NCBI RefSeq assembly: GCF_900109515.1
Contig: NZ_FOBD01000009.1
Location: 281,026-345,025, forward strand
Length of the DNA stretch: 64,000 nt
Reading direction: 5' to 3'
From: Paenibacillus sp. OK003
GTDB lineage: Bacteria > Bacillota > Bacilli > Paenibacillales > Paenibacillaceae
The notes under the pieces were generated by a model, which searched no databases, had not been told where the DNA came from, and worked only from the letters and a program-made list of their open reading frames with translations. Made by a program: the position numbers and the translations under genes. The stretch's first letter is position 1, and every line of letters begins with the position of its first letter. Below, piece after piece: positions 8,523 through 16,237 of the stretch.

Positions 8523-11171
8523 TTAACCGCCAGTTCCAGCTTGAGAATCTGTCGGTGCATTCGTTTCTCCATTGTTGACGTTGTTTCCACCATCTGGTGG
8601 CGTGACTACTTCGCCCGGTGTCGTTACAGACCCATCATTTGAACCTTCACCCGTACCTCCAGGTTCTGTTGTTCCCTGTCCAGGTGAGGTGTTTCCTTCT
8701 CCGGTCTGTCCGTTCCCTTGACCTGTCCCGCCGTTGTTTCCATTATTCCCGTTACCATTGTTGCCATTTTCATTTCCGTTGCCATTGTTACCCTCAGAAC
8801 CTCCATTCCCCGGCGAACCGTTGTCTGGATTTTCTGTTCCTGGCTGCTCTGTACCCGGTTCCGTTCCTGGCTCCGTGCCCGTATCTGGCTGTTCCGGTTC
8901 CAATTCCTCCGCTTCAATCATCAGCGATATAATGTTGGATGGATCCGTCTCCTGTCCTGAAGTCAGATCATAAGCTGTCACATAATACTCATAAGTAAGA
9001 CCAGGGAGCGCACTTAGATCCTGCGCACTGGTCGAACCCACCGCATCTAAAAGATGGGTGAACTGTCCCTCAGATGTTTCTTTTCTGTAAATCCGATACT
9101 GTGTCGAGGAATCCCCCGTTGAAGTCCAGTTCAACGATACAGTTTGCGTAGATGGATCATACCCACCATTCAAACCACTCACTGAAAGCGTTGGCTGCTC
9201 TGGTTCTTTTTCCGGCGGAGGTGTCTGGGCTCCTGCGGGAGCTTTGAAGTCCTTCACAGGAACGCCTTTCAACGCATCTCCCATAACTTTGGCAAAGAAC
9301 GCCGCTGACAGCTTACTGCTATTCTTGAGCATATGGGTTGCATCAGGATTGTCGTAACCCATCCATACTGCCGCAGTCCATTCTGGCGTGTACCCGACGA
9401 ACCAAACATCACGGTTGGCACTGTTGCCGGAAATACCACTCTGAACGGTTCCCGTCTTACCTGCAACCGGTCGATCCAGACGCGCCGAACGACCTGTACC
9501 GTCATTGACTACATTTTGCAGCATCTTAGTCAGAGAATAAGCATTTTGCTCACTCATGACACGTGTTGTTTCCGATTTATCGTGCTTATAGGTCGTTTTC
9601 CCTGCGCTATCCTTAATTTCCTTAATGGAATACGCCTGCTGGTACTCACCCAGATTGGCGAATGCGCTATAGGCTTGCGCCATTTCCAGCGTATTCGTTC
9701 CTTTGCTAAGCCCCCCCAGCGCAATCGCTAGGTTTTTGTCTTCATCCGTAAGCTGGATACCTACGCTTTTTGCAAACTGAACACCTGTATTCACACCAAT
9801 TTTGTTTAAGAGCCATACTGCCGGGATATTCTCCGATTTTGTAATGGCATCCGTCATGCTAATGGTTGAAGAATACCCATGCAAGTTACCCGGACAGTAA
9901 TTGCCGAAGCATTGCTTTTCATTACTGAGAGGTGAGTTTGCATTGTAATCACCTGATTCAAGAGCCGGTGCATAAGTCACAATCGGTTTAAATGCCGATC
10001 CAGGCTGTCTGCGACTCTGTGTTACCCGGCTATAACCCTTCGTTTGATAATCCCGTCCGCCCAGCAAGGCGACGAGACTGCCGTTTTCATGGTTCATAAT
10101 TACCATGGAGCCTTGGACCTGCTGATCATCTTTGCTTGACTCAAACAAACTATCATCCGAGAACGCACTCTCCATGGCTGTTTGAGCCTGAGCATCCATC
10201 GTCGTGTAAATTTTATACCCGCCGATATTCAGATCATCCTCCGTTTTACCAGTCACTTTCTCTGCTTCACGAAGAACATAGTCGATAAAGGCTTGATATT
10301 TCTGATCTTTCTCAGGCGGTGTATAATCATAATCTACTTCTTTGGCTTCATCCATTTCCGCCTTCGTGATGTAACCTTGCTCATACATCAGCTGCAATAC
10401 CACAGCACGACGTGCCTTGGAATCGTTTGGATTGCTCAGCGGGTTATAGGCGGAAGGCCCTTTAGGCATCGCTGCCAATGTGGCAATTTGCCAGATCTTC
10501 AGCTCATTAAGGTCAGACACCCCAAAATAAAATTCAGACGCTGCCTTAATTCCATAACGCTGATGACCAAAGAAAATCCGGTTCAGATACATCGTCAGAA
10601 TTTCATCTTTTGTGTACTTTCGCTCCAATGCCATTGCAATGGAAACCTCTGTCGCTTTGCGGAAGAAGGTCTTATCACGGGACAAGAACATATTTTTCGC
10701 AAGCTGCTGTGTCAGCGTACTGCCACCTTCCACCATGGAGCGGGCCATGACGTCTTTTACCGCCGCACGTCCGATGGACCAGATATCCACGCCCTGATGC
10801 TCGTAGAATCGTTTATCCTCCGTAGCAACAAAAGCTTCCTTTACTAAATCCGGAATATCTTCTTCTTTGACCGGCTCCAGCTTCTGAATGGACAACTCGC
10901 CCATTAACTGGCCGTTGCGGTCATATACTTTTGAAGTTTCATTAATTGTTGTTTTGTCCATGTTCGCTTTGAGCAGATTTTCGCCACTCACCATAATAAA
11001 TAAATATCCACCCAGTGCACAGAATATGGCGATGGCCATGGTGAAAAACAGTGTCCATCCAACGCGTTTACCCGTAATTTTTTTCTTTTTAGAGGTCTTT
11101 GGCTTCGCTTTTTTGGTTGACTTGTTATTGCTGTTGCGATTGTTAGACCTCGACAACGGATCGTTTGGCAT
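8523..11171 (-). CDS. class A penicillin-binding protein (PBP1A type) with FN3 domain and Gly/Asn-rich tail
   Basis: Bifunctional peptidoglycan synthase at the outer face of the membrane. The ATG at 11171 is preferred because GGAGG lies four bases before it; a frame 18 codons longer lacks this signal. Order: a Lys/Ser-rich cytoplasmic tail, one membrane segment (about 38-60, WTLFFTMAIAIFCALGGYLF), then a GT51 transglycosylase with catalytic EDKRFYEHQG near 120 and GGSTLTQQLAKN. The transpeptidase has SxxK in PGSAFKP near 393, SEN in TKSENIPA and KTGT near 575. A fibronectin type III domain (about 660-765) follows. The last roughly 115 residues are low complexity, rich in Gly, Asn, Glu, Pro and Thr. 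The enzyme core is complete. The tail is likely disordered and could sit in the cell wall. Confidence 0.93.
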   Translation of the reverse strand: MPNDPLSRSNNRNSNNKSTKKAKPKTSKKKKITGKRVGWTLFFTMAIAIFCALGGYLFIMVSGENLLKANMDKTTINETSKVYDRNGQLMGELSIQKLEPVKEEDIPDLVKEAFVATEDKRFYEHQGVDIWSIGRAAVKDVMARSMVEGGSTLTQQLAKNMFLSRDKTFFRKATEVSIAMALERKYTKDEILTMYLNRIFFGHQRYGIKAASEFYFGVSDLNELKIWQIATLAAMPKGPSAYNPLSNPNDSKARRAVVLQLMYEQGYITKAEMDEAKEVDYDYTPPEKDQKYQAFIDYVLREAEKVTGKTEDDLNIGGYKIYTTMDAQAQTAMESAFSDDSLFESSKDDQQVQGSMVIMNHENGSLVALLGGRDYQTKGYSRVTQSRRQPGSAFKPIVTYAPALESGDYNANSPLSNEKQCFGNYCPGNLHGYSSTISMTDAITKSENIPAVWLLNKIGVNTGVQFAKSVGIQLTDEDKNLAIALGGLSKGTNTLEMAQAYSAFANLGEYQQAYSIKEIKDSAGKTTYKHDKSETTRVMSEQNAYSLTKMLQNVVNDGTGRSARLDRPVAGKTGTVQSGISGNSANRDVWFVGYTPEWTAAVWMGYDNPDATHMLKNSSKLSAAFFAKVMGDALKGVPVKDFKAPAGAQTPPPEKEPEQPTLSVSGLNGGYDPSTQTVSLNWTSTGDSSTQYRIYRKETSEGQFTHLLDAVGSTSAQDLSALPGLTYEYYVTAYDLTSGQETDPSNIISLMIEAEELEPEQPDTGTEPGTEPGTEQPGTENPDNGSPGNGGSEGNNGNGNENGNNGNGNNGNNGGTGQGNGQTGEGNTSPGQGTTEPGGTGEGSNDGSVTTPGEVVTPPDGGNNVNNGETNAPTDSQAGTGG

Positions 11172-11254
11172 GTTACCTCCTGACTCCCTTTCAATTGCAT
11201 AATTTCTATTCGTCTGCTGGCTCAAGCTCCATTGAGCTTATTTTGCCCGGAATG

Positions 11255-11284
11255 AAAAGAACAACCCTTATTCAGGTTGCTCTG
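11255..11284 (-). terminator. probable terminator of hfq
   Basis: On the minus strand GAGCAACC, a short loop and GGGTTGTTC form a stem followed by TTTTC. It lies about 55 bases after the hfq stop codon. The stem is modest. Confidence 0.5.
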
Positions 11285-11338
11285 TTTCAATTCCTATACT
11301 TGTAGACGAAATGGTTGATAAAAAGGTTTCGTAATTTT

Positions 11339-11581
11339 TTAAGCTTCGCCGCTATTATCTTGCTGCATCAGCGATACGCTGCGTTGCGGCGTGAACGTGG
11401 AGATGGCGTGCTTGTAGACCATTTGCTGGCGTCCGTCGCTGTCAATGACGATCGTAAAATTGTCAAATGCCTTGATCGTTCCGCGGATTTGAAAGCCATT
11501 GGTCAGATAGACCGTAGCAGGAATGTTTTCTTTCCGCAGTTGGTTCAAGAACGTATCTTGGATGTTGATGGACTTGTTCAT
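11339..11581 (-). CDS. hfq: RNA chaperone Hfq
   Basis: Sm-like hexameric RNA chaperone. The start is placed at 11581 ([18 protein letters not shown]), because Hfq proteins begin there and a GGGGG stretch precedes it; a 17-codon upstream extension is unlikely. The protein has 80 residues. The Sm1 motif is in [20 protein letters not shown] and the Sm2 motif is YKHAIST, with the usual [12 protein letters not shown]-terminus. The miaA-hfq neighbourhood is conserved in Bacillota, but here a small membrane-protein gene lies between them. Confidence 0.95.
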   Translation of the reverse strand: MNKSINIQDTFLNQLRKENIPATVYLTNGFQIRGTIKAFDNFTIVIDSDGRQQMVYKHAISTFTPQRSVSLMQQDNSGEA

Positions 11582-11815
11582 TAGCCGTACCCCCATTGGT
11601 TCATTTGAATTCGTGTTATAAGTAATATTCAATATCGCTGAGTAGCTTTCGTGCTATTATATCATGAACGGATTCATATAATCCACAAAAACCCCTTGCC
11701 TGCTATTTTGCACCTATGCCTGAGCCTCGCTTGCAACTAGAAGACTTATCCATTATACACCGCTTGTCAGAATTGCAAAAGAGGGACAAATTCTACCTTT
11801 TCCCACGTTTCTCTT

Positions 11816-12037
11816 CTACTTTTCTGGATCAGTATACAGTTTCTCTTCTTCTCTGACTAACATAATATTTTGCCGATTTTTTCTATCATGGATTAAGAGT
11901 TTCAGGTATGTATTGGTATTGATTAGAACGATAATTAACCAAATTAAGGCGATAAGACCTCCTACGGCAAAACCAATTCCAAATAACCCTGAGAAAAAGA
12001 GATATAAACTTGCCACTCCGCTCGGTTCTGCACTCAT
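11816..12037 (-). CDS. small single-pass membrane protein, unknown function
   Basis: The 73-residue protein starts at the ATG at 12037, which has GGAAGGAGG in front; a longer frame to 12079 has no such site. A hydrophobic stretch (about 11-42, with GLFGIGFAVGGLIALIWLII) is followed by a charged tail (HDRKNRQNIMLVREEEKLY). I do not recognise a family. It sits between miaA and hfq with about 230-240 bases on each side, so it is probably transcribed separately. Its AT-rich surroundings differ somewhat from the neighbouring core genes. Confidence 0.65.
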   Translation of the reverse strand: MSAEPSGVASLYLFFSGLFGIGFAVGGLIALIWLIIVLINTNTYLKLLIHDRKNRQNIMLVREEEKLYTDPEK

Positions 12038-12202
12038 AAAATCTTCCTCCTTCCCACTTTGCCTTAGAATCAAAATCAATTAGCCAGTCAGTTGAATTCA
12101 TTTTAATATTTATGTTATTTTTTTACAATGAATTATTTGCTTAAATTTGTATACAACTCCGATTATTCCCTCTTATAGTGCCATCATTTTATATAAAAAG
12201 TA

Positions 12203-12239
12203 AAAACCTCCACCTTTTATTGCTAAAAGATAGAGGTTC
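12203..12239 (-). terminator. intrinsic terminator of miaA
   Basis: On the minus strand AACCTCTATCTTTT / AAAAGGTGGAGGTT pairs through a seven-base loop and is followed by TTTTTAC. It lies about 40 bases after the miaA stop codon. Confidence 0.7.
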
Positions 12240-12277
12240 TAAAGTCCTAAAGAGGTGGAAAATCCCACCCTCTATAT

Positions 12278-13228
12278 TCAGTCAAACTTGTGTTTGATCA
12301 TCTCACATACATGGGCATAATTCCCTGCAAAATCTTCGGTATCCGTCATATCCACCCATTCGATGTCCTTCATATGCCGGAACCAGGACAATTGCCGCTT
12401 GGCAAAACGACGCGTATCCCTTTTCAGCCACTCCACCGCAGCATCCCAGCTTACTTCACCCTGAAGATAAGCCGCAATTTCCTTATAACCGAGCCCCTGC
12501 ATGGAGATATGTCCTCTCGCTACGCCGCGCTCCAGTAATGACTTGACCTCATCTACCAGGCCCTGCTCGATCATAAGATCAATTCGCTCTTCCACTCGGG
12601 CATACAACTTCTGACGATCCATGGTCAAACCCACAATAAGCAGGTCATATGGAGACTCTTTTTTCTGGGAAGCCAGCTGCTCGGACAACTTCTCACCTGT
12701 AAGGTGATAGATCTCCAGTGCACGAACAATTCGGCGCTGGTCATTCGGATGCAGTCGCTCTGCACTAACCGGATCAATGACCCTCAGCTTATCATGTAAC
12801 GCCTGCGGGCCATGTTGCTCTGCATAACGGAACTGTTCATCCCGAAACGCTTCATCCGAGCCGCTGTCCGAGAATTGAAAGCCATAACATACCGATTCCA
12901 CATACAGACCCGTACCACCAACAATAAAAGGCAATTTGCCGCGCTCATGGATTTCCCCGATCAGACGTGTGCAGCTCTCCTGAAATTCCGCCACGGAATA
13001 GGGGTATTCCGGTTCATGGATGTCGATGAGGTGATGGGGCACACCCTTCATTTCATCGCGAGTAATTTTGGCCGTCCCGATATCCATTTCGCGATATACC
13101 TGCATGGAATCCCCCGAAATAATCTCGCAATTGAACGCCTGCGCAAGCTCAATACTCATTCTTGTTTTGCCTACTGCTGTTGGTCCAACCAGCACAAGCA
13201 CCTTCGGTTTAACTTCCGCTTTCAACAT
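12278..13228 (-). CDS. miaA: tRNA dimethylallyltransferase MiaA
   Basis: Transfers a dimethylallyl group to N6 of A37 in tRNAs reading UNN codons. The P-loop LVGPTAVGKTRMSIELA lies near residues 13-28, followed by the family motifs EIISGDSMQVYREMDIGTAK, GVPHHLIDI, FIVGGTGLYVES and RRIVRALEIYHLTG. At 316 residues it is full length. The start overlaps the end of the upstream methyltransferase gene by 20 bases, with GGAGTG seven bases before the ATG, so the two are co-transcribed. Confidence 0.96.
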   Translation of the reverse strand: MLKAEVKPKVLVLVGPTAVGKTRMSIELAQAFNCEIISGDSMQVYREMDIGTAKITRDEMKGVPHHLIDIHEPEYPYSVAEFQESCTRLIGEIHERGKLPFIVGGTGLYVESVCYGFQFSDSGSDEAFRDEQFRYAEQHGPQALHDKLRVIDPVSAERLHPNDQRRIVRALEIYHLTGEKLSEQLASQKKESPYDLLIVGLTMDRQKLYARVEERIDLMIEQGLVDEVKSLLERGVARGHISMQGLGYKEIAAYLQGEVSWDAAVEWLKRDTRRFAKRQLSWFRHMKDIEWVDMTDTEDFAGNYAHVCEMIKHKFD

Positions 13229-13994
13229 TAATCACTCCGTACAGTGTTTTTGCATTGCCCCGGTCGTGTACTTCAAAACCGAGTCTCGTAAACTCCGCGC
13301 TGCCGCGCTTCTCTTTCATAACTACCCGCTTGCGGGCAACTCGTTTCGCTTCAATAATACTCTGTTCATCCAATGCATTTGGATTTGCATAATCTCGCAA
13401 AGGCTGTATGGCGCTTGAATCAAGCATCGGTTCACGAAACATCGGATCGAAATATACCGTGTCACAGCTTCGGTCTGGCAAGGAACGCAGCAAATCAAGA
13501 TGATTCGCATGCCGCAGTTCAATACGCCGGAAAGCTTCGTTAACCGCAGGCTTAATGCTCTCGTATTGAGACATGCCTTCTACCAATAAGGTGTACAGTG
13601 GGAGTGAGCTTTCACAGGCGATGACCCGACCACTTTTGCCTACAGCAACCGAGAATACCAGTGCATCGGTACCCAATCCTGCTGTACAATCGATAACGGT
13701 ATCCCCTTCAAGGATTGCCCCCGCGTCCAGCATCGGATCAGCTTCTCCATTCAACACACGTTTGGCCCGAACAAATCCCATACTGGGGTGAAACTCAAGC
13801 AGCGGTGAATCGGGACGAAACAAACGAACTTTACCCTGAAGCACAACTACAATTTCATCTATTCCATAATGTGCAATCAGTGCTGGTAAAGACATTTTTT
13901 TGCGCGGTACATAGGTTCCTCCCGTTGTTTCCGCCAGGTTTCGTGCACGTTCCACAAGGTGGCCTGCTTCCTTTTCACCGGTTGTAATATACAT
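13209..13994 (-). CDS. class I SAM-dependent methyltransferase (YpiP/RsmJ-like)
   Basis: A 261-residue Rossmann-fold methyltransferase. The SAM-binding motif I is VIDCTAGLGTDALVFS, an acidic motif II is VIACESS, and the catalytic-type motif is TVYFDPMFREPM. The DPMF signature is that of the RsmJ family (16S rRNA guanine-N2 methyltransferase in E. coli). In Bacillota the homologue (YpiP in B. subtilis) has no assigned substrate. The start has GGAGGAAG in front. It overlaps miaA and lies just after mutL in a mutS-mutL-methyltransferase-miaA run. Confidence 0.85.
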   Translation of the reverse strand: MYITTGEKEAGHLVERARNLAETTGGTYVPRKKMSLPALIAHYGIDEIVVVLQGKVRLFRPDSPLLEFHPSMGFVRAKRVLNGEADPMLDAGAILEGDTVIDCTAGLGTDALVFSVAVGKSGRVIACESSLPLYTLLVEGMSQYESIKPAVNEAFRRIELRHANHLDLLRSLPDRSCDTVYFDPMFREPMLDSSAIQPLRDYANPNALDEQSIIEAKRVARKRVVMKEKRGSAEFTRLGFEVHDRGNAKTLYGVINVESGS

Positions 13995-14011
13995 AACTTC
14001 CTCCTAAATAG

Positions 14012-16216
14012 CTACATGACCCGTTTGAACAATTTCTCCAGATCATAGGTTGAAAATGACACCACAATCGGTCTCCCGTGTGGACAAGTATACGGTTGAC
14101 GGCAAGCACCAAGACGCTGAATCAACACTTCCGCCTCCTGATCCGTCAATTTCTGATTGGCTTTGATGGACGCCTTGCAAGAGCACATAATAGACGCCGC
14201 TTCTCGCATCTTGGCAACATCAATACTACGTTCACTCAGCACCCATTCTGACATCTCTTCAATAATGTCTTTCTCGTCCCCTTTGGGGAACCAGAACGGG
14301 TGGGAACGCACCCGGAAGGTTTGCCCGCCGAAATGTTCCAAATAGACGCCTGCCTGCTCGAACCAAGCCAGTCTTGTTTTGAGCTTTTCGGTCTCGGATG
14401 GTGTGAACTCCAGTGTAATGGGCAGCAGCAGCTCCTGCGAAGCCTGAGCCGGATTGCCAAACTGCTCGTAGTAATACTCGTAATTCACCCGTTCATGGGC
14501 CGCATGCTGATCAATCAGATATAGACCATCTTGATTTTGTGCAATCAAGTACGTCCCGTGATGCTGCCCAATCAGGCTTAATTCAGGAAACGCAGGCATG
14601 GAAACATCCGATTTAACGGCAGATGCCAGCCTTGCCGGGTCCGGTAAACTTGGAGCCTTCCAGCTTCGCTCTCCTTTTGCACCTGCCGCAGATGGATTAT
14701 ATGATGAACGTCCTTCTCTAACCGGAGAATTCACCGAATTGGAACGATACGCAGAAGTCGGAGCCTGTGAAGTCGATAGTTCCTTATCCTCAGTTGAAGG
14801 TAAGGCATCTTTCGCAGCACGATCTGTAGCAGCACCGGAACTTCCACTCACAGCAGAAGCTGAATCGCTACGGGAACTTTCGTCATCACTATAATTATGC
14901 TTCAGAACATTAACTCCAGAGTCCCCGCTCAACATCCCAAATGGATCATAGGCTAGTGGTATCTCGGGTGGAGCTTCAGGCAAAGGCAGCGTCTGACCCT
15001 CCCCGTTTCCATCAGAACCTGATTGCACATCAGCCGGAGCATCCAAATCATCGTCCTCCGAAGTCATTTTAGTAAGGCCAGCATTTTTCCCTAATGGACC
15101 CTGTTGCCCATACCCTGGAGATTCCGATTCGTCCTTTAGAGGACCTCTCGGGAACAGAAATTGTTCCTGAATAAAGGAACTGTTATCTCCACGTCTGATT
15201 TGCTGCTTGGTTACCTGTGGAATAAGCACTTCCTTACGTAATATGCCACGCAGTGTCGTTTCCACAAACTCGTACAGTTCCGCTTCCTTGCTGAAACGAA
15301 CCTCCAGCTTCGCCGGATGCACGTTCACATCAACCAGGGATGGATGCATTTCCAATTGCACCACGACAAGCGGGAACCGATTAATAGGCAGCAGCGTATG
15401 ATACGCCTTCAGAATAGCCTGGTTGAGCCCATAATTTCGAATAAATCGTCCATTCACAATGGTCGACATGCCGCCACGATTGGCACGAGTCCATTCCGGC
15501 AAACTGATCAGCCCACTCACACGATAGTCCAGACTCTCTCCCTGAATGGGAAGCATCGCTTTGGCGGCGCTTGTACCATAGATTGCTGCAACCACTTGCA
15601 GCAGATCCCCATTGCCCAGCGTCTGAAGCAGCGTATTTTCATTATGTCGCAGTGTGAACGAGATATTCGGATGAGACATCGCCATGCGATAGAGAACATC
15701 CGAGATATGTCCCAGCTCAGTCTGGATCGTTTTCATATATTTAAGTCTAGCCGGCGTATTGAAAAATAGTTCTTTTACCTCAAAGTCCGTGCCTTGGGGT
15801 GAGGTTTCATCCTCATGTGAGAGAAGTTTGCCGCCCTCAATCACGATTCGGCGTCCTCGCCCATCATTCCCGCTGGCCGATAACACTTCCACCTTGGAGA
15901 CAGCGGCAATACTCGCCAAGGCCTCTCCCCGGAATCCAAGACTTGTGATCTGGAACAAATCGCGGCCATGAGCTATTTTACTGGTTGCATGACGATAGAA
16001 GGCTGTTTCCATATCCTCTGGCTCGATACCAGCACCATTGTCTTTGACCCGAATACGGAGCAGTCCGCCCTCTTCCACCGTAACATCAATCTTGGAGGCG
16101 CCTGCATCCACCGAGTTTTCGAGCAGCTCCTTGACAACTGAAGCAGGCCGTTCGACCACCTCACCTGCTGCAATCTGGTTGGCAATATGTTCATCAAGCA
16201 CATGAATTTTCGCCAC
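14012..16216 (-). CDS. mutL: DNA mismatch repair protein MutL
   Basis: GHKL ATPase and latent endonuclease acting after MutS. The ATPase motifs are ELLENSVDAGASKI, VKDNGAGI, SLGFRGEALASIAAV and the GTDFEVKELFFNTPAR loop. The C-terminal domain has the nicking-endonuclease motif DQHAAHERVNYEYY and the zinc-site motif CPHGRPIVVSF. It is therefore a nuclease-type MutL, as expected without MutH. The 734 residues include a long Ser/Asp-rich linker (about 350-560), longer than in B. subtilis (627 aa). The start is GTG after GGGGAGGGG. It follows mutS by 21 bases. Confidence 0.96.
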   Translation of the reverse strand: MAKIHVLDEHIANQIAAGEVVERPASVVKELLENSVDAGASKIDVTVEEGGLLRIRVKDNGAGIEPEDMETAFYRHATSKIAHGRDLFQITSLGFRGEALASIAAVSKVEVLSASGNDGRGRRIVIEGGKLLSHEDETSPQGTDFEVKELFFNTPARLKYMKTIQTELGHISDVLYRMAMSHPNISFTLRHNENTLLQTLGNGDLLQVVAAIYGTSAAKAMLPIQGESLDYRVSGLISLPEWTRANRGGMSTIVNGRFIRNYGLNQAILKAYHTLLPINRFPLVVVQLEMHPSLVDVNVHPAKLEVRFSKEAELYEFVETTLRGILRKEVLIPQVTKQQIRRGDNSSFIQEQFLFPRGPLKDESESPGYGQQGPLGKNAGLTKMTSEDDDLDAPADVQSGSDGNGEGQTLPLPEAPPEIPLAYDPFGMLSGDSGVNVLKHNYSDDESSRSDSASAVSGSSGAATDRAAKDALPSTEDKELSTSQAPTSAYRSNSVNSPVREGRSSYNPSAAGAKGERSWKAPSLPDPARLASAVKSDVSMPAFPELSLIGQHHGTYLIAQNQDGLYLIDQHAAHERVNYEYYYEQFGNPAQASQELLLPITLEFTPSETEKLKTRLAWFEQAGVYLEHFGGQTFRVRSHPFWFPKGDEKDIIEEMSEWVLSERSIDVAKMREAASIMCSCKASIKANQKLTDQEAEVLIQRLGACRQPYTCPHGRPIVVSFSTYDLEKLFKRVM

Positions 16217-16237
16217 AGGTTTTCCCCTCCCCTATAC

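Noticed and set aside
8618..8973. Several overlapping frames opposite or shifted against the PBP C-terminal tail
   Set aside because: They arise from the repetitive Gly/Asn-coding DNA, which leaves other frames open by composition alone.
10182..10847. Long plus-strand reading frame (221 codons) opposite the class A PBP gene
   Set aside because: It runs antisense to a strongly conserved gene. It has no ribosome-binding site and no recognisable protein signature.
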